From assembly GCA_031551635.1 (NCBI GenBank), contig JAVBNH010000014.1, forward strand, positions 1 through 41,858: 41,858 nt of DNA, written 5' to 3'. The number at the start of each line of letters is the position of its first letter. Positions within the stretch are counted from its first letter, which is position 1. Source of the stretch: JAVBNH01 sp031551635 (GTDB lineage: Bacteria > Bacillota > Clostridia > Oscillospirales > Acutalibacteraceae). The notes beneath the pieces were generated by a model, which ran no database searches, had not been told where the DNA came from, and saw only the letters and a program-made list of their open reading frames with translations. The position numbers were made by a program, and so were the translations under genes. This document shows, one piece after another, positions 7,792 through 16,754 of this stretch.

Positions 7792-9144
7792 ATGATTCCT
7801 TTGACTTTTTCAGAAATTGCTGTTGCAACAAAAGGAGTTTGCGAAAAAAAAGGAAGTATCGCTTCAGTCTTTACAGACTCTAGGAAAGTCGAAAAGGAAG
7901 GACTTTTTATAGCTCTCACGGGGGATAAATTTGACGGTCACGATTTTATAAAAAGCCTTGAGGGTAAGGGCGTAGGCGCGGTTATTGTTTCAAAAAATAC
8001 AGGAACAGATATACCTGAGATACTCGTTCATGACACGTCTGAGGCTTTGCTTGACCTCGCCGCATATTATCGCTCACGCTTTAATATTCCGCTCATAGCT
8101 GTTACGGGAAGTGTCGGAAAAACAATAACAAAGGACATGACCGCCTGTGTTATGTCAGCGAAATATAACACCTTAAAAACACCCGAAAACAAAAACAACA
8201 CAATCGGAATGCCATTGACACTCTTAAAGCTTGACAATACTTACTCAGCGGCGGTTATCGAGATGGGTATGAATCATTTGGGTGAAATCAGCGCGCTTTC
8301 CAAAGCGGCACGTCCGACTACAGCTATTATCACAAATATCGGAACCTCGCATATTGAGTATTTGAAAACCAGAGAAAATATTCTGAAAGCAAAGCTTGAA
8401 ATTTGCGACGGAATGGTTAAGGGCTCAAAGTTAATTTTGAATGCGGATAATGATTTGCTGCAAAAGGTCAAGCTAAAAGATTATGAAACATTATTTTTCT
8501 CAATTAAAAATAATGCTGAGTTAATGGCTGTAAATATCGAAGAAAAAGCAGATAGCACAGAATTTGTTGTTAAATATCAAAATAAAACACAGCTTTTTAA
8601 AATTCCTACAGTTGGAATTCATAATGTTTATGACGCCCTTTCGGCAATTTATGCCGGAATTTGCAATGATATTTCACTCCCTGAAGCGGCGGAGGCTCTT
8701 AGGAGCTTCATACCTTCCGGCATGCGGCAGAGGATAGTTGAGCACAAGGGGATTACGGTTATCGAGGACTGTTATAACGCAAGCGTTGATTCAGTTATTG
8801 CAGCCTTAGATGTGCTTTCCTCAATGAAGCGAGCGAAAAAAATCGCGGTACTCGGAGATATGCTTGAGCTTGGGGATTATTCCGCGACAGCTCACAGCTT
8901 TTGCGGAGAGTATCTTGCACAAAAGAAAATCGACTGTTTGCTTACTTACGGAAATGAATCCTTTAATACCGCAAAAGCGGCAGTCGCGGCGGGAGCGCCC
9001 GATGTCGCAAGCTTTACAGACGCTGACGCGCTTGCAAAAATGCTTATTTCAAAGACTGAAAAAGGCGACGCGGTTCTTTTTAAGGCAAGCCGGGGTATGG
9101 CTCTTGAAAATGTGCTTGAAAAATTCTACAGCGGCAAAGAATAA
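7792..9144 (+). CDS. murF: UDP-N-acetylmuramoyl-tripeptide-D-alanyl-D-alanine ligase
   Basis: A 450-aa Mur ligase completing the UDP-MurNAc-pentapeptide. It has the N-terminal UDP-binding domain (FTDSRKVEKEGLFIAL, GDKFDGHDF), the P-loop AVTGSVGKT, the MurF-typical NKNNTIGMPLTLL and EMGMNHLGEI segments, and the C-terminal VIEDCYNAS and VLGDMLELG motifs. I chose ATG 7792 (MIPLTFSEIA): an in-frame ATG at 7771 lies at the edge of the repeat, and AGAAGGGA sits before 7792. It is separated from murE by the two tandem repeats. Confidence 0.93.
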   Translation: MIPLTFSEIAVATKGVCEKKGSIASVFTDSRKVEKEGLFIALTGDKFDGHDFIKSLEGKGVGAVIVSKNTGTDIPEILVHDTSEALLDLAAYYRSRFNIPLIAVTGSVGKTITKDMTACVMSAKYNTLKTPENKNNTIGMPLTLLKLDNTYSAAVIEMGMNHLGEISALSKAARPTTAIITNIGTSHIEYLKTRENILKAKLEICDGMVKGSKLILNADNDLLQKVKLKDYETLFFSIKNNAELMAVNIEEKADSTEFVVKYQNKTQLFKIPTVGIHNVYDALSAIYAGICNDISLPEAAEALRSFIPSGMRQRIVEHKGITVIEDCYNASVDSVIAALDVLSSMKRAKKIAVLGDMLELGDYSATAHSFCGEYLAQKKIDCLLTYGNESFNTAKAAVAAGAPDVASFTDADALAKMLISKTEKGDAVLFKASRGMALENVLEKFYSGKE

Positions 9145-9172
9145 ATTTGGAAAAAGGATTGAATAAAAATAT

Positions 9173-10201
9173 ATGAAACTGTCATTTGCTTTGCTCGCCT
9201 GCGGCATAATAGGCTTCACTGTATCTTTTCTCTTGGGCTATGTTATCATTCCGTGGCTGCATAAACTCAAGTACGGGCAGACAATACTAGACATAGGACC
9301 GTCATGGCATAAGCACAAGCAGGGCACGCCTACCATGGGCGGAATTCTTTTTATCGCAGGAACGCTTATCTCTCTGCTGGTTGTTATTCTTACCGACTTT
9401 ATCATGGGCGGCGATATTATCGCGCTCGGCAGGCAGGTTCCGCAGCAGGTCAAGGCAAAGTTTTACGGCGGCATGGTTATGGCGATTGCCTATGCTTTAA
9501 TCGGACTTGCTGACGATTATGTGAAGGTTGTGAAAAAGCGCAACCTCGGGCTGACCATTACTCAGAAATCCATCGCCCAGATAATTGTAATGGGCATGTA
9601 TCTCGGACTTCTTCACTATTACGGCGCGACATTTATGTTCATTCCTTTTGTCGGTAATATTGAAATGGGAATATTTTTCTGGGTTTTCGGCGCTGTAGCT
9701 ATGTATTGCACGGTTAACGCTGTAAATTTTACAGACGGGGTTGACGGGCTTTGCGGCTCGGTCACTGTTATTTTCGCGCTTTGCATAACTGCTGTTTCAC
9801 TAATCAGGGGCTATGACGGGCTCAGTATAGTGAGCGTATCACTGCTCGGAAGTCTCATTGGCTATCTCTTGTGGAACTGGAACCCTTCTAAGGTTATAAT
9901 GGGTGATTTCGGCTCGCATTTCCTTGGCGGAATGGTTATCGCTCTGACATATGCTCTCGATGCACCGTGGCTGATTCTTTTCGCGGGTTTAATTTATGTG
10001 ATTGAATTCCTCTCGGATGTAATTCAGATTTCATATTACAAGGCGACTCACGGCAAAAGAATTTTTAAAATGGCTCCGATTCACCACCATTTTGAGATGA
10101 GCGGCTGGAAAGAGAAAAAAATTGTATATGTCTTTACCTTAATTAATATAATTGGCAGTCTGCTGGGTGTCGCGCTGATTTATTTCGGCAGAAATAAGTG
10201 A
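9173..10201 (+). CDS. mraY: Phospho-N-acetylmuramoyl-pentapeptide-transferase
   Basis: A 342-aa polytopic membrane enzyme making lipid I from UDP-MurNAc-pentapeptide and undecaprenyl phosphate. Visible landmarks are HKHKQGTPTMGG, the aspartate pair in IGLADDYVKV, NAVNFTDGVDGL, the MGDFGSHFLGG stretch, and the histidine-rich MAPIHHHFE of the active site. About ten hydrophobic segments fit the family. The gap to ftsW is 22 nt, so the two are cotranscribed. Confidence 0.95.
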   Translation: MKLSFALLACGIIGFTVSFLLGYVIIPWLHKLKYGQTILDIGPSWHKHKQGTPTMGGILFIAGTLISLLVVILTDFIMGGDIIALGRQVPQQVKAKFYGGMVMAIAYALIGLADDYVKVVKKRNLGLTITQKSIAQIIVMGMYLGLLHYYGATFMFIPFVGNIEMGIFFWVFGAVAMYCTVNAVNFTDGVDGLCGSVTVIFALCITAVSLIRGYDGLSIVSVSLLGSLIGYLLWNWNPSKVIMGDFGSHFLGGMVIALTYALDAPWLILFAGLIYVIEFLSDVIQISYYKATHGKRIFKMAPIHHHFEMSGWKEKKIVYVFTLINIIGSLLGVALIYFGRNK

Positions 10202-10223
10202 AATATTGGAAGGATGGTATAAC

Positions 10224-11483
10224 ATGCCCGCAAAGTCACCGCTTTTATCAAAATATAAAAAATTCTTTGCCACCGGCAGTGTTGATATAGTTTTTCTTGT
10301 GCTCGTTCTAATGATAGTGGGAATCGGGCTTGTTATGCTGTATTCAGCGAGCTACCCATACGCGCTTTATAAGTTCAATAATCCCAATTATTTTATAACA
10401 AGGCAGCTGCAGTTTGCAATCGGCGGGATTCTCGTGATGAATCTGGTTTCCTTTATCAAATACGAGTATCTCAAGGTTTTCGCGATTCCGCTGATGGTTG
10501 TTTCACTTTTACTGCTTGTGGTTGTTCTGTTTCTTCCCCCTCCTCCCGACAAGCCTGATTTTAAACGCTGGTTCAATCTTGGCGGCTTCTCCTTCCAACC
10601 CTCCGAGGTTGCGAAATTCGCGCTTATTCTTTTTTGCGCTTGGGGAATGGAATACCACCATAAAAGCATCACCTCAAAGGAGCTCTCAAGAAGCAGATAT
10701 GCCGAGCCGATAAATAAAAGATTCGCAAAGAGATTTCACGGAGCTTTTAAAATCACAAAAGCCGCTTTCCCCTTATATCTCTACGGCGGTTGTATTCTTG
10801 TGCTCAGCGGGCTTGTTATGCTTGAAAATCACCTTTCAGGCACAATTTTAATGCTCTCGCTTGGTGCACTGATGATGTTTATCGGAGACTTCAAACTGAA
10901 ATGGTTCACTATAGTCGGGGTAGTAATTGCTGCAGGTATAACTGTTTTAATAATTCAACCCGAACTGCTTGAGGAAATTTCCTTCCTTAAGAAATACGCC
11001 CAGGAAAGAATTGTAGCATGGCTTGACAAGGCTTATGAGCCGCTTGACGCGAGATGGCAGACGAATAATGCCTTATATGCCATAGGCTCCGGTGGATTTC
11101 TAGGGCGGGGGCTCGGAAACTCCATGCAGAAGCATATGTTTGTCTCTGAGCCGCAGAATGATATGATTTTCTCAATAGTCTGCGAGGAGCTCGGTTTTAT
11201 CGGCGCGGCTTTTATTCTGCTTCTGTTCGGACTGCTTGTTTGGAGGGGCGTCGTAATCGGACTTAAAGCTAAAACACGGTTCGGCTCTCTGCTCGCGATG
11301 GGAATCGTTTTCCATGTCGGACTTCAGACCCTCCTTAATATTGCCGTTGCGACAGATTCTATGCCGAACACAGGTATAAGCCTTCCGTTTTTCAGCTACG
11401 GCGGCACAGCTCTGCTGATGCTGCTGTTCGAGATGGGTGTTGTGCTGTCAGTTTCGAGGTACTCGAGGGTTAAGAAGAGTTAG
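10224..11483 (+). CDS. ftsW: Lipid II polymerase of the FtsW/SpoVE (SEDS) family
   Basis: A 419-aa SEDS glycosyltransferase with about ten membrane segments. Recognisable elements: GLVMLYSAS early, KRWFNLGGFSFQPSEVAKFALI, the large external loop with ERIVAWLDKAYEPLDARWQ(T)NNAL(Y)AIGSGG, and PNTGISLPFFSYGGTALL near the end. It polymerises lipid II at the septum together with the class B PBP. A hydrophilic insert of about 40 residues (SRSRYAEPINKRFAKRF) interrupts the membrane domain. The start at 10224 is preferred over a TTG at 10206, as GGAAGGATGG is well placed. FtsW and the sporulation paralogue SpoVE cannot be separated from sequence. Confidence 0.88.
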   Translation: MPAKSPLLSKYKKFFATGSVDIVFLVLVLMIVGIGLVMLYSASYPYALYKFNNPNYFITRQLQFAIGGILVMNLVSFIKYEYLKVFAIPLMVVSLLLLVVVLFLPPPPDKPDFKRWFNLGGFSFQPSEVAKFALILFCAWGMEYHHKSITSKELSRSRYAEPINKRFAKRFHGAFKITKAAFPLYLYGGCILVLSGLVMLENHLSGTILMLSLGALMMFIGDFKLKWFTIVGVVIAAGITVLIIQPELLEEISFLKKYAQERIVAWLDKAYEPLDARWQTNNALYAIGSGGFLGRGLGNSMQKHMFVSEPQNDMIFSIVCEELGFIGAAFILLLFGLLVWRGVVIGLKAKTRFGSLLAMGIVFHVGLQTLLNIAVATDSMPNTGISLPFFSYGGTALLMLLFEMGVVLSVSRYSRVKKS

Positions 11484-11528
11484 TAGAATAAAGTGAGTAG
11501 TGAGTAGAATTGTAGGTGGGGGAAGAAG

Positions 11529-12647
11529 ATGAGAATAATTTTTGCCGCAGGAGGAACAGGCGGACATATAAACCCGGCTCTTGCCGTTGCTGATGAGCTG
11601 AAAAAAAGAGACGCACAAACAGAAATTCTTTTCATCGGTACTGCTGATAAGATGGAAGCGCAGTTAGTCCCAAAAGCCGGATATGCTTTTAAGACAATCG
11701 AAATAGACGGTATAAGGCGAAGCTTTTCACCAAAAAGTATCGCTAAAAATATAAAATCCGCCGTAAAAATAATCACTTCCACGGCGCGTTCAAAAAAAAT
11801 TCTGGGTGAGTTTAAGCCGGATATTGTTATAGGGTTCGGAGGCTATGTGACCGGACCTGTTTTGCGCGCGGCGTCGAAGATGGCTATCAAAACAGCGATT
11901 CATGAGTCAAACGCCTTTCCCGGTGTCGCGAATAAAATTCTCGCGAAAAGCGCAGATATAGTTTTTCTCAGGAGTGAAAAGGCAGAGGAATTCATGCAGT
12001 GCAAAAATAAGCCGGTGATAGTCGGCATGCCTGTTCGTTCGCAGGTGCTCAGCGCAAACAGGGATTTCTCAAGAGTGGAGCTGTCTCTTGATTCAAAACC
12101 AATGATTCTCTCAACCGGCGGCAGTCTAGGTGCTAAGGTTTTTAATGAGGCTATAGCTAAGCTGATTATAGACTTGCACGCGTCTCATGAATGTGTTTTT
12201 ATCCATTCCTACGGCAAAAACGGCGGATTTATTCTTGATAAGCTCAAGGAAAACGGTGTTGACACAGAAAATAATAAGGACATTATTCTCAAAGAGTACA
12301 TATACGATATGCCCCGCTGTCTTGCTGCAGCAGATATAGTTATAAACCGCTCCGGCTCAAGCACTCTGGCTGAAATCGAAGCAGTCGGCGCGGCGGCAAT
12401 CCTGATTCCCTCGCCGAATGTAACGGAAAACCATCAGTACCACAACGCGATGGATCTCGTAAATAACAAAGCGGCGATAATCATCGAGGAAAAAGACCTC
12501 GCTGACGGACGCCTGACAAAAACAGTTAAGGATTTAATTATCAACAAGGGTATGCGAGAGGCTCTGGGTGCGAATGCGAAAAAAATGTATATTGCGCACG
12601 CGGAAGCAAAAATAGCTGATTTTCTGATAAAAACAATAGAAAAGTAA
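11529..12647 (+). CDS. murG: UDP-GlcNAc:lipid I N-acetylglucosaminyltransferase
   Basis: A 372-aa GT28 glycosyltransferase with the N-terminal GGTGGHINPALAVA loop, GFGGYVTGPVL, AIHESNAFPGVANK, the STGGSLGAKVFN loop, and the UDP-GlcNAc-binding INRSGSSTLAEIEAVG segment. It converts lipid I to lipid II on the inner membrane face. The 45-nt gap after ftsW holds a GTGAGTAGTGAGTAGAA micro-repeat and a Shine-Dalgarno (GTGGGGGAAG). Confidence 0.94.
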   Translation: MRIIFAAGGTGGHINPALAVADELKKRDAQTEILFIGTADKMEAQLVPKAGYAFKTIEIDGIRRSFSPKSIAKNIKSAVKIITSTARSKKILGEFKPDIVIGFGGYVTGPVLRAASKMAIKTAIHESNAFPGVANKILAKSADIVFLRSEKAEEFMQCKNKPVIVGMPVRSQVLSANRDFSRVELSLDSKPMILSTGGSLGAKVFNEAIAKLIIDLHASHECVFIHSYGKNGGFILDKLKENGVDTENNKDIILKEYIYDMPRCLAAADIVINRSGSSTLAEIEAVGAAAILIPSPNVTENHQYHNAMDLVNNKAAIIIEEKDLADGRLTKTVKDLIINKGMREALGANAKKMYIAHAEAKIADFLIKTIEK

Positions 12648-12743
12648 CGTTTTTTTGTAAATCAGTGGAATTCACAAGTACAACCTGCCCGTCATAATAT
12701 GAGAACGGTTAGTTTTCAAGAAAAGAAAGGGTGGGCATAACCA

Positions 12744-14036
12744 ATGGATAAGTATATAATCGAAGGACGAAAAAAAATTATCGGTGAAACCGATATTCAG
12801 GGTTCAAAAAACAGCGCGCTGCCGATTCTCGCGGCGACCGTTCTTGTGCCGGGTATCAGCGTTATTCATAATTGTCCTGATTTGTCTGATATTACGGCAA
12901 CAATAAACATACTCGAGCATCTCGGCTGCAAGGTTAAGAGAGAAGATCATACAGTAATTGTTGACAGCTTTGATGTTAATAGATATGATATACCTGATAA
13001 ATTAATGCATGAAATGCGCTCGTCAATTGTTTTTCTCGGCGCGATTCTCGGGCGATTGGGGAAGGCGAGTCTGTCACTGCCGGGCGGCTGTGAAATCGGA
13101 CTGAGACCTATTGATATTCATCTTGACGCTCTAAGACGCTTCGGTGTGAAAATAGTTGAGGAGTTCGCGAGACTAGAGTGTGAAAACGCCGAGCTTTCTG
13201 AAGGAATTGATATAACGCTATCATTCCCCAGTGTCGGAGCGACTGAGAATATTATGCTTTTTGCTGCGACTTCGAAGGGTACAACAACGATTTATAATGC
13301 CGCAAGGGAGCCGGAAATAAGCGACCTCGCAGATTATTTAAACGGCTGCGGAGCGAAAATCTACGGCGCGGGTGACGGCACTGTCGTGATTCAGGGTGTA
13401 AACACTCTTCGTGCGGCGGAACACACGGTGATTCCTGACAGAATTGTCGCCGGTACTTATCTCTGTGCAGCGGCTATGACAAACGGAAAAATCACTCTGA
13501 ACAATATTATTCCCGCGCATCTGGGGCTTTCGGTGCATATCTTCAAGGAAGCCGGCTGCGATTTGCATATAAAAGGCAGAACCATAACACTGACCGCACC
13601 GCCAAGGCTTTCAAGCGTACATACAATCAGAACAATGCCATACCCCGGTTTTCCGACTGATATGCAGGCTCCGGTCATGGCAATGGTTTCACTCTCAAGA
13701 GGCACCAGTGTAATTATCGAAACAATTTTCGAAAGACGCTTCAGGCATGTCAGCGAGCTGCTGCGAATGGGCGCGAAAATACGGGTTGACCAGCGCATGG
13801 CAGTCGTTGAGGGAGTCGGACATCTCACCGGCGCAATGCTTAATACTCCCGACCTTCGAGGCGGTTCGGCGCTTGTTCTTGCGGCGATTGCGGCAAACGG
13901 CTACAGCGAAATTAAGGATATTTTCCATATAGACAGAGGATATGAAGGATTTGAAAATACGCTCTCTCTTCTAGGGGCGGATATTAAAAGGGTGAAGGAC
14001 GATGAAGGAGCAGAATACCCGGGAGTTCTTGAATGA
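12744..14036 (+). CDS. murA: UDP-N-acetylglucosamine 1-carboxyvinyltransferase
   Basis: A 430-aa enolpyruvyl transferase performing the first committed step of peptidoglycan synthesis. Substrate-binding GSKNSALPILAA is at the N-terminus; the catalytic, fosfomycin-sensitive cysteine is present (LPGGCEIGLRPIDIH, C116); PYPGFPTDMQAP and DLRGGSALVLAA follow. Firmicutes often have two murA paralogues; this one is in the dcw cluster. Its last 35 nt overlap the start of ftsQ in another frame, implying translational coupling. Confidence 0.94.
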   Translation: MDKYIIEGRKKIIGETDIQGSKNSALPILAATVLVPGISVIHNCPDLSDITATINILEHLGCKVKREDHTVIVDSFDVNRYDIPDKLMHEMRSSIVFLGAILGRLGKASLSLPGGCEIGLRPIDIHLDALRRFGVKIVEEFARLECENAELSEGIDITLSFPSVGATENIMLFAATSKGTTTIYNAAREPEISDLADYLNGCGAKIYGAGDGTVVIQGVNTLRAAEHTVIPDRIVAGTYLCAAAMTNGKITLNNIIPAHLGLSVHIFKEAGCDLHIKGRTITLTAPPRLSSVHTIRTMPYPGFPTDMQAPVMAMVSLSRGTSVIIETIFERRFRHVSELLRMGAKIRVDQRMAVVEGVGHLTGAMLNTPDLRGGSALVLAAIAANGYSEIKDIFHIDRGYEGFENTLSLLGADIKRVKDDEGAEYPGVLE

Positions 14037-15144
14037 AAAGCAGCAGTCACAGGCTGATATTATGGCTAAGTACAGAGAAACAGTTCTGAAAAAGAAAAAA
14101 CGCAGAGATATTACTATTATCGCGACGGTATTGGTCTTTATCGTCGCCGCCTGCGTTGTTCTGTCACTCTCAGTGTTTTTTAATATCGCAAAAATCGAGG
14201 TCACCGGCGAGACAAGATACTCCTCAGCAGAGATTACCGAAAAATCGGGTATCGCATTAGACTCCAATATGTTCAAATTAGATAAGGAAGCGGTTTGCGA
14301 AAAGCTGGAAAAAGAGCTGCCATATATAGGGAAGGCAGAGATAAGCTTTATTTTCCCGGATGGGATTAATATCAGCATTCGCGAAACTGCTGCCACCATA
14401 GCAATAAGTATGAGCGAAGGCTATGCCTTTATGAATGATGAGGGTAAAATTCTTGAGACTTCCGCTGATTTACCCTCAGCTCTCGCGCTTGTTTACGGTT
14501 TTACACTTGAAAATATCTCACCGGGACTGAATGTAGTAGACTATACCGCCGCGCCTGAGCAGACAAGTATTGAGCCCTCGGGCGATAACGGAAAAAAGAG
14601 CAGCGCGGAAACTACAAAGTCTCATATAGTCAACGAGACTCCTCTTGAGCTTCTTCGCTCTCTTATTAAGGCGGTCAGCGAGTTCGGCTTTAAAGATATA
14701 ATGTTTTATGATGTTCGTGACGCGGTAAATTTAAAGTTATCCTATCAGAGCAGATACATAATTCATCTCGGCGGAAATGCTAACCTCCCTGAAAAGCTCA
14801 AACTCGCTGAAAAAGCAATCGCAGCTGAGGATTTAAAAAATATCAACAGAACCGGAATTGTAGATGTTTCGCAGGGCAGCAAGGCTTCCGTAAGAAGTGA
14901 GAGTTATGAGACTCTGCCTCAGGAGACCACTGTTGAATCCGGAAGCACTGTAAAGCCGGATTCGAGTGGCAGTGGCAGCGGACAAGCCTCGACAACAAAA
15001 GAAACACCGCCGCAAACCGGAGAAAAAACAACAAAAAAGGAAACGACTACGAAAAAACAGACTACAACCGCAAAGAAACAGACGACTACCGCAAAGAAAC
15101 AGACGACTACCGCAAGAAAAACAACCTCGCCTAAAAAGCCTTAA
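14002..15144 (+). CDS. ftsQ: FtsQ/DivIB-type cell division protein with Thr/Lys-rich tail
   Basis: A 380-aa bitopic protein: a basic cytoplasmic region (KKKKRRD), a membrane segment at about 37-60, a POTRA domain starting at FFNIAKIEVTGETRYSSAEI, a beta domain, and a long C-terminal tail. FtsQ/DivIB scaffolds FtsL and FtsB/DivIC in the divisome. The last 60 residues or so are low-complexity, Ser/Gly then Thr/Lys-rich, with three KQTTTAK repeats encoded by a 21-bp tandem repeat. The start overlaps murA by 35 nt and is preceded by GTGAAGGAC. The POTRA part supports the call; the tail is not a typical FtsQ feature. Confidence 0.85.
   Translation: MKEQNTREFLNEKQQSQADIMAKYRETVLKKKKRRDITIIATVLVFIVAACVVLSLSVFFNIAKIEVTGETRYSSAEITEKSGIALDSNMFKLDKEAVCEKLEKELPYIGKAEISFIFPDGINISIRETAATIAISMSEGYAFMNDEGKILETSADLPSALALVYGFTLENISPGLNVVDYTAAPEQTSIEPSGDNGKKSSAETTKSHIVNETPLELLRSLIKAVSEFGFKDIMFYDVRDAVNLKLSYQSRYIIHLGGNANLPEKLKLAEKAIAAEDLKNINRTGIVDVSQGSKASVRSESYETLPQETTVESGSTVKPDSSGSGSGQASTTKETPPQTGEKTTKKETTTKKQTTTAKKQTTTAKKQTTTARKTTSPKKP
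15055..15117 (+). repeat. 21-bp tandem repeat (3 units) within ftsQ
   Basis: Three consecutive 21-nt units (15055-15075, 15076-15096, 15097-15117), each beginning AAACAGAC, encode KQTTTAK/R in the tail of FtsQ. The second and third units are nearly identical and the first differs at a few positions. An in-frame unit length means copy-number change would lengthen or shorten the tail without frameshift. Confidence 0.9.
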
Positions 15145-15241
15145 AAATGAGAATTTATTCATAAAAATGCCTTTTATAGCAATTTTATGATTAATAGACA
15201 AAATTTATTTAAAAAAAATTGTATAATTACTGAAAAAATCG

Positions 15242-15270
15242 TTGAAATGTTTTTATGTTCATGATATTAT
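15242..15270 (+). promoter_or_regulatory. Candidate ftsZ promoter
   Basis: TTGAAA (15242-15247) and TATTAT (15265-15270) with a 17-bp spacer lie in the 245-nt AT-rich gap between ftsQ and ftsZ, 120 nt before the ftsZ start. A dedicated ftsZ promoter inside the cluster fits the high FtsZ level needed. Confidence 0.6.
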
Positions 15271-15389
15271 ATATCTATGTATCTTATATTGTCAGTGAAA
15301 ATGTGTGATAACGGAGTTTTTTGCATAAATCAAGCATTAAAGGCTGCATGCAAATTGTGTTTTACAGAAGAAAGGAATGACTAACAGAA

Positions 15390-16457
15390 ATGGCTTTTGA
15401 AATTTCAAATGAATTTGAGGAAGTAACGCAAATTAAAGTTATAGGTGTCGGCGGCGGCGGCGGAAACGCGATTAACAGAATGGTTGAAGCAGGTATTGCC
15501 GGTGTCGAATTTATCGCAATCAATACGGACAAGCATGTTCTCCTGCTCTCAAAAGCAACGCATAAAATCCAGATTGGTGAAAAAGTTACAACCGGGCAAG
15601 GCGCGGGCGCGAGACCGGAAATCGGCAGAAAAGCCGCTGAGGAGAGCGAGGATGCGATTTTAGAAGCTCTCAACGGCACAGATATGGTTTTTATCACAGC
15701 CGGCATGGGCGGCGGCACAGGTACCGGAGCCGCGCCGGTTATCGCGAAAATGGCGAAGGATAAGGGTATTTTGACCGTAGGAATCGTTACTAAGCCTTTT
15801 GAGTTTGAAGGTAAAAGACGCATGACTCAGGCGGAGGCGGGCATAGCCGAGCTTGCAGGTCATGTCGACAGCCTTGTTGTTATTCCGAATGAAAGACTGA
15901 AACTAGTTTCAGACCAGAAAATCACCTTCCTTAACGCGTTTATGGTTGCCGACGACGTACTCAGGCAGGGCGTTCGCAGTATTTCCGACCTGATTAAGGT
16001 TCCGGGGCTTATTAACCTCGACTTTGCCGACGTTACGGCTGTCATGAGGGACGCGGGTCACGCCCATATGGGTGTCGGAAGAGCTCAGGGTAAGGAAAAA
16101 GCCGAGCTTGCCGCGAAATCTGCGATTTCCAGTCCTCTGCTTGAGACAACTATTAACGGCGCCAAGGGTGTTATAATCAGCATCACAGGCTCTCCGGATG
16201 TCAGTCTCGAGGATGTTGACGCGGCTTCTTCAATAATTCACGATTCAGCCGATAAGGATGCCAATATCATATTCGGCGTGGTTATTGACCAAAATCTCGA
16301 CGATGAAATTATTGTTACCGTTATCGCGACCGGCTTCGGCAAGGACGAAAATGTTGTTAAGCCCACAGAGCCTAAAGCGGCGGTTACTGAGTCCGGTTTC
16401 GGCACTGACGACGACGACCTGACAGATATTTTTGACATGTTTAAGAGCAGAAAATAA
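15390..16457 (+). CDS. ftsZ: Cell division GTPase FtsZ
   Basis: A 355-aa tubulin homologue forming the Z-ring. Nucleotide-binding GVGGGGGNAINRM, the tubulin signature GGGTGTGAAPVIA, the T7 loop region NLDFADV, and a C-terminal linker ending in a short conserved peptide (DDDDLTDIFDMFKSRK) that would bind FtsA/SepF-type partners. The start follows AGAAAGGAATG at good spacing. FtsA does not sit next to it, so membrane tethering may depend on SepF encoded elsewhere. Confidence 0.97.
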   Translation: MAFEISNEFEEVTQIKVIGVGGGGGNAINRMVEAGIAGVEFIAINTDKHVLLLSKATHKIQIGEKVTTGQGAGARPEIGRKAAEESEDAILEALNGTDMVFITAGMGGGTGTGAAPVIAKMAKDKGILTVGIVTKPFEFEGKRRMTQAEAGIAELAGHVDSLVVIPNERLKLVSDQKITFLNAFMVADDVLRQGVRSISDLIKVPGLINLDFADVTAVMRDAGHAHMGVGRAQGKEKAELAAKSAISSPLLETTINGAKGVIISITGSPDVSLEDVDAASSIIHDSADKDANIIFGVVIDQNLDDEIIVTVIATGFGKDENVVKPTEPKAAVTESGFGTDDDDLTDIFDMFKSRK

Positions 16458-16631
16458 AACATAAATAAAATTATTCCGCATTTTTAATTTTAAAAATTTC
16501 TTCTTTAAACAATATTATTTTAATTTTGTATTGCTTATGGACGGAATGTGAATTACTTTAGTTAAAATGCGGATATTTTATGCCTTTTTGTATGAAAATT
16601 TTGCCATGTTTGGTAAAATTCAAAAAAGCTA

Positions 16632-16659
16632 TTGACAAAAGCTTTAAAATGCATAATAT
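16632..16659 (+). promoter_or_regulatory. Promoter of acpP
   Basis: TTGACA at 16632-16637 and TAATAT at 16654-16659 are separated by 16 bp, about 95 nt before the likely acpP start. The upstream gap after ftsZ also contains a spaced inverted repeat (TCCGCATTTT at 16475-16484 and its complement at 16564-16573). Confidence 0.6.
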
Positions 16660-16754
16660 TTTATAGTAATACATAATCTATCAGTGTTAAATCAATTTTG
16701 AAAGGTGGGCAGGAATACTGTTTCAACTCTTTGTTTAAGCGGTATTCGTTGTTT

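Noticed and set aside
15055..15117. Three 21-bp repeats considered as a CRISPR remnant
   Set aside because: Units are contiguous without spacers, in frame with ftsQ, and encode a Thr/Lys tail; no cas gene is present.
14833..15201. 122-aa minus-strand Cys/Phe/Arg-rich frame
   Set aside because: It is the complement of the Thr/Lys repeat tail of ftsQ, which keeps other frames open by composition.
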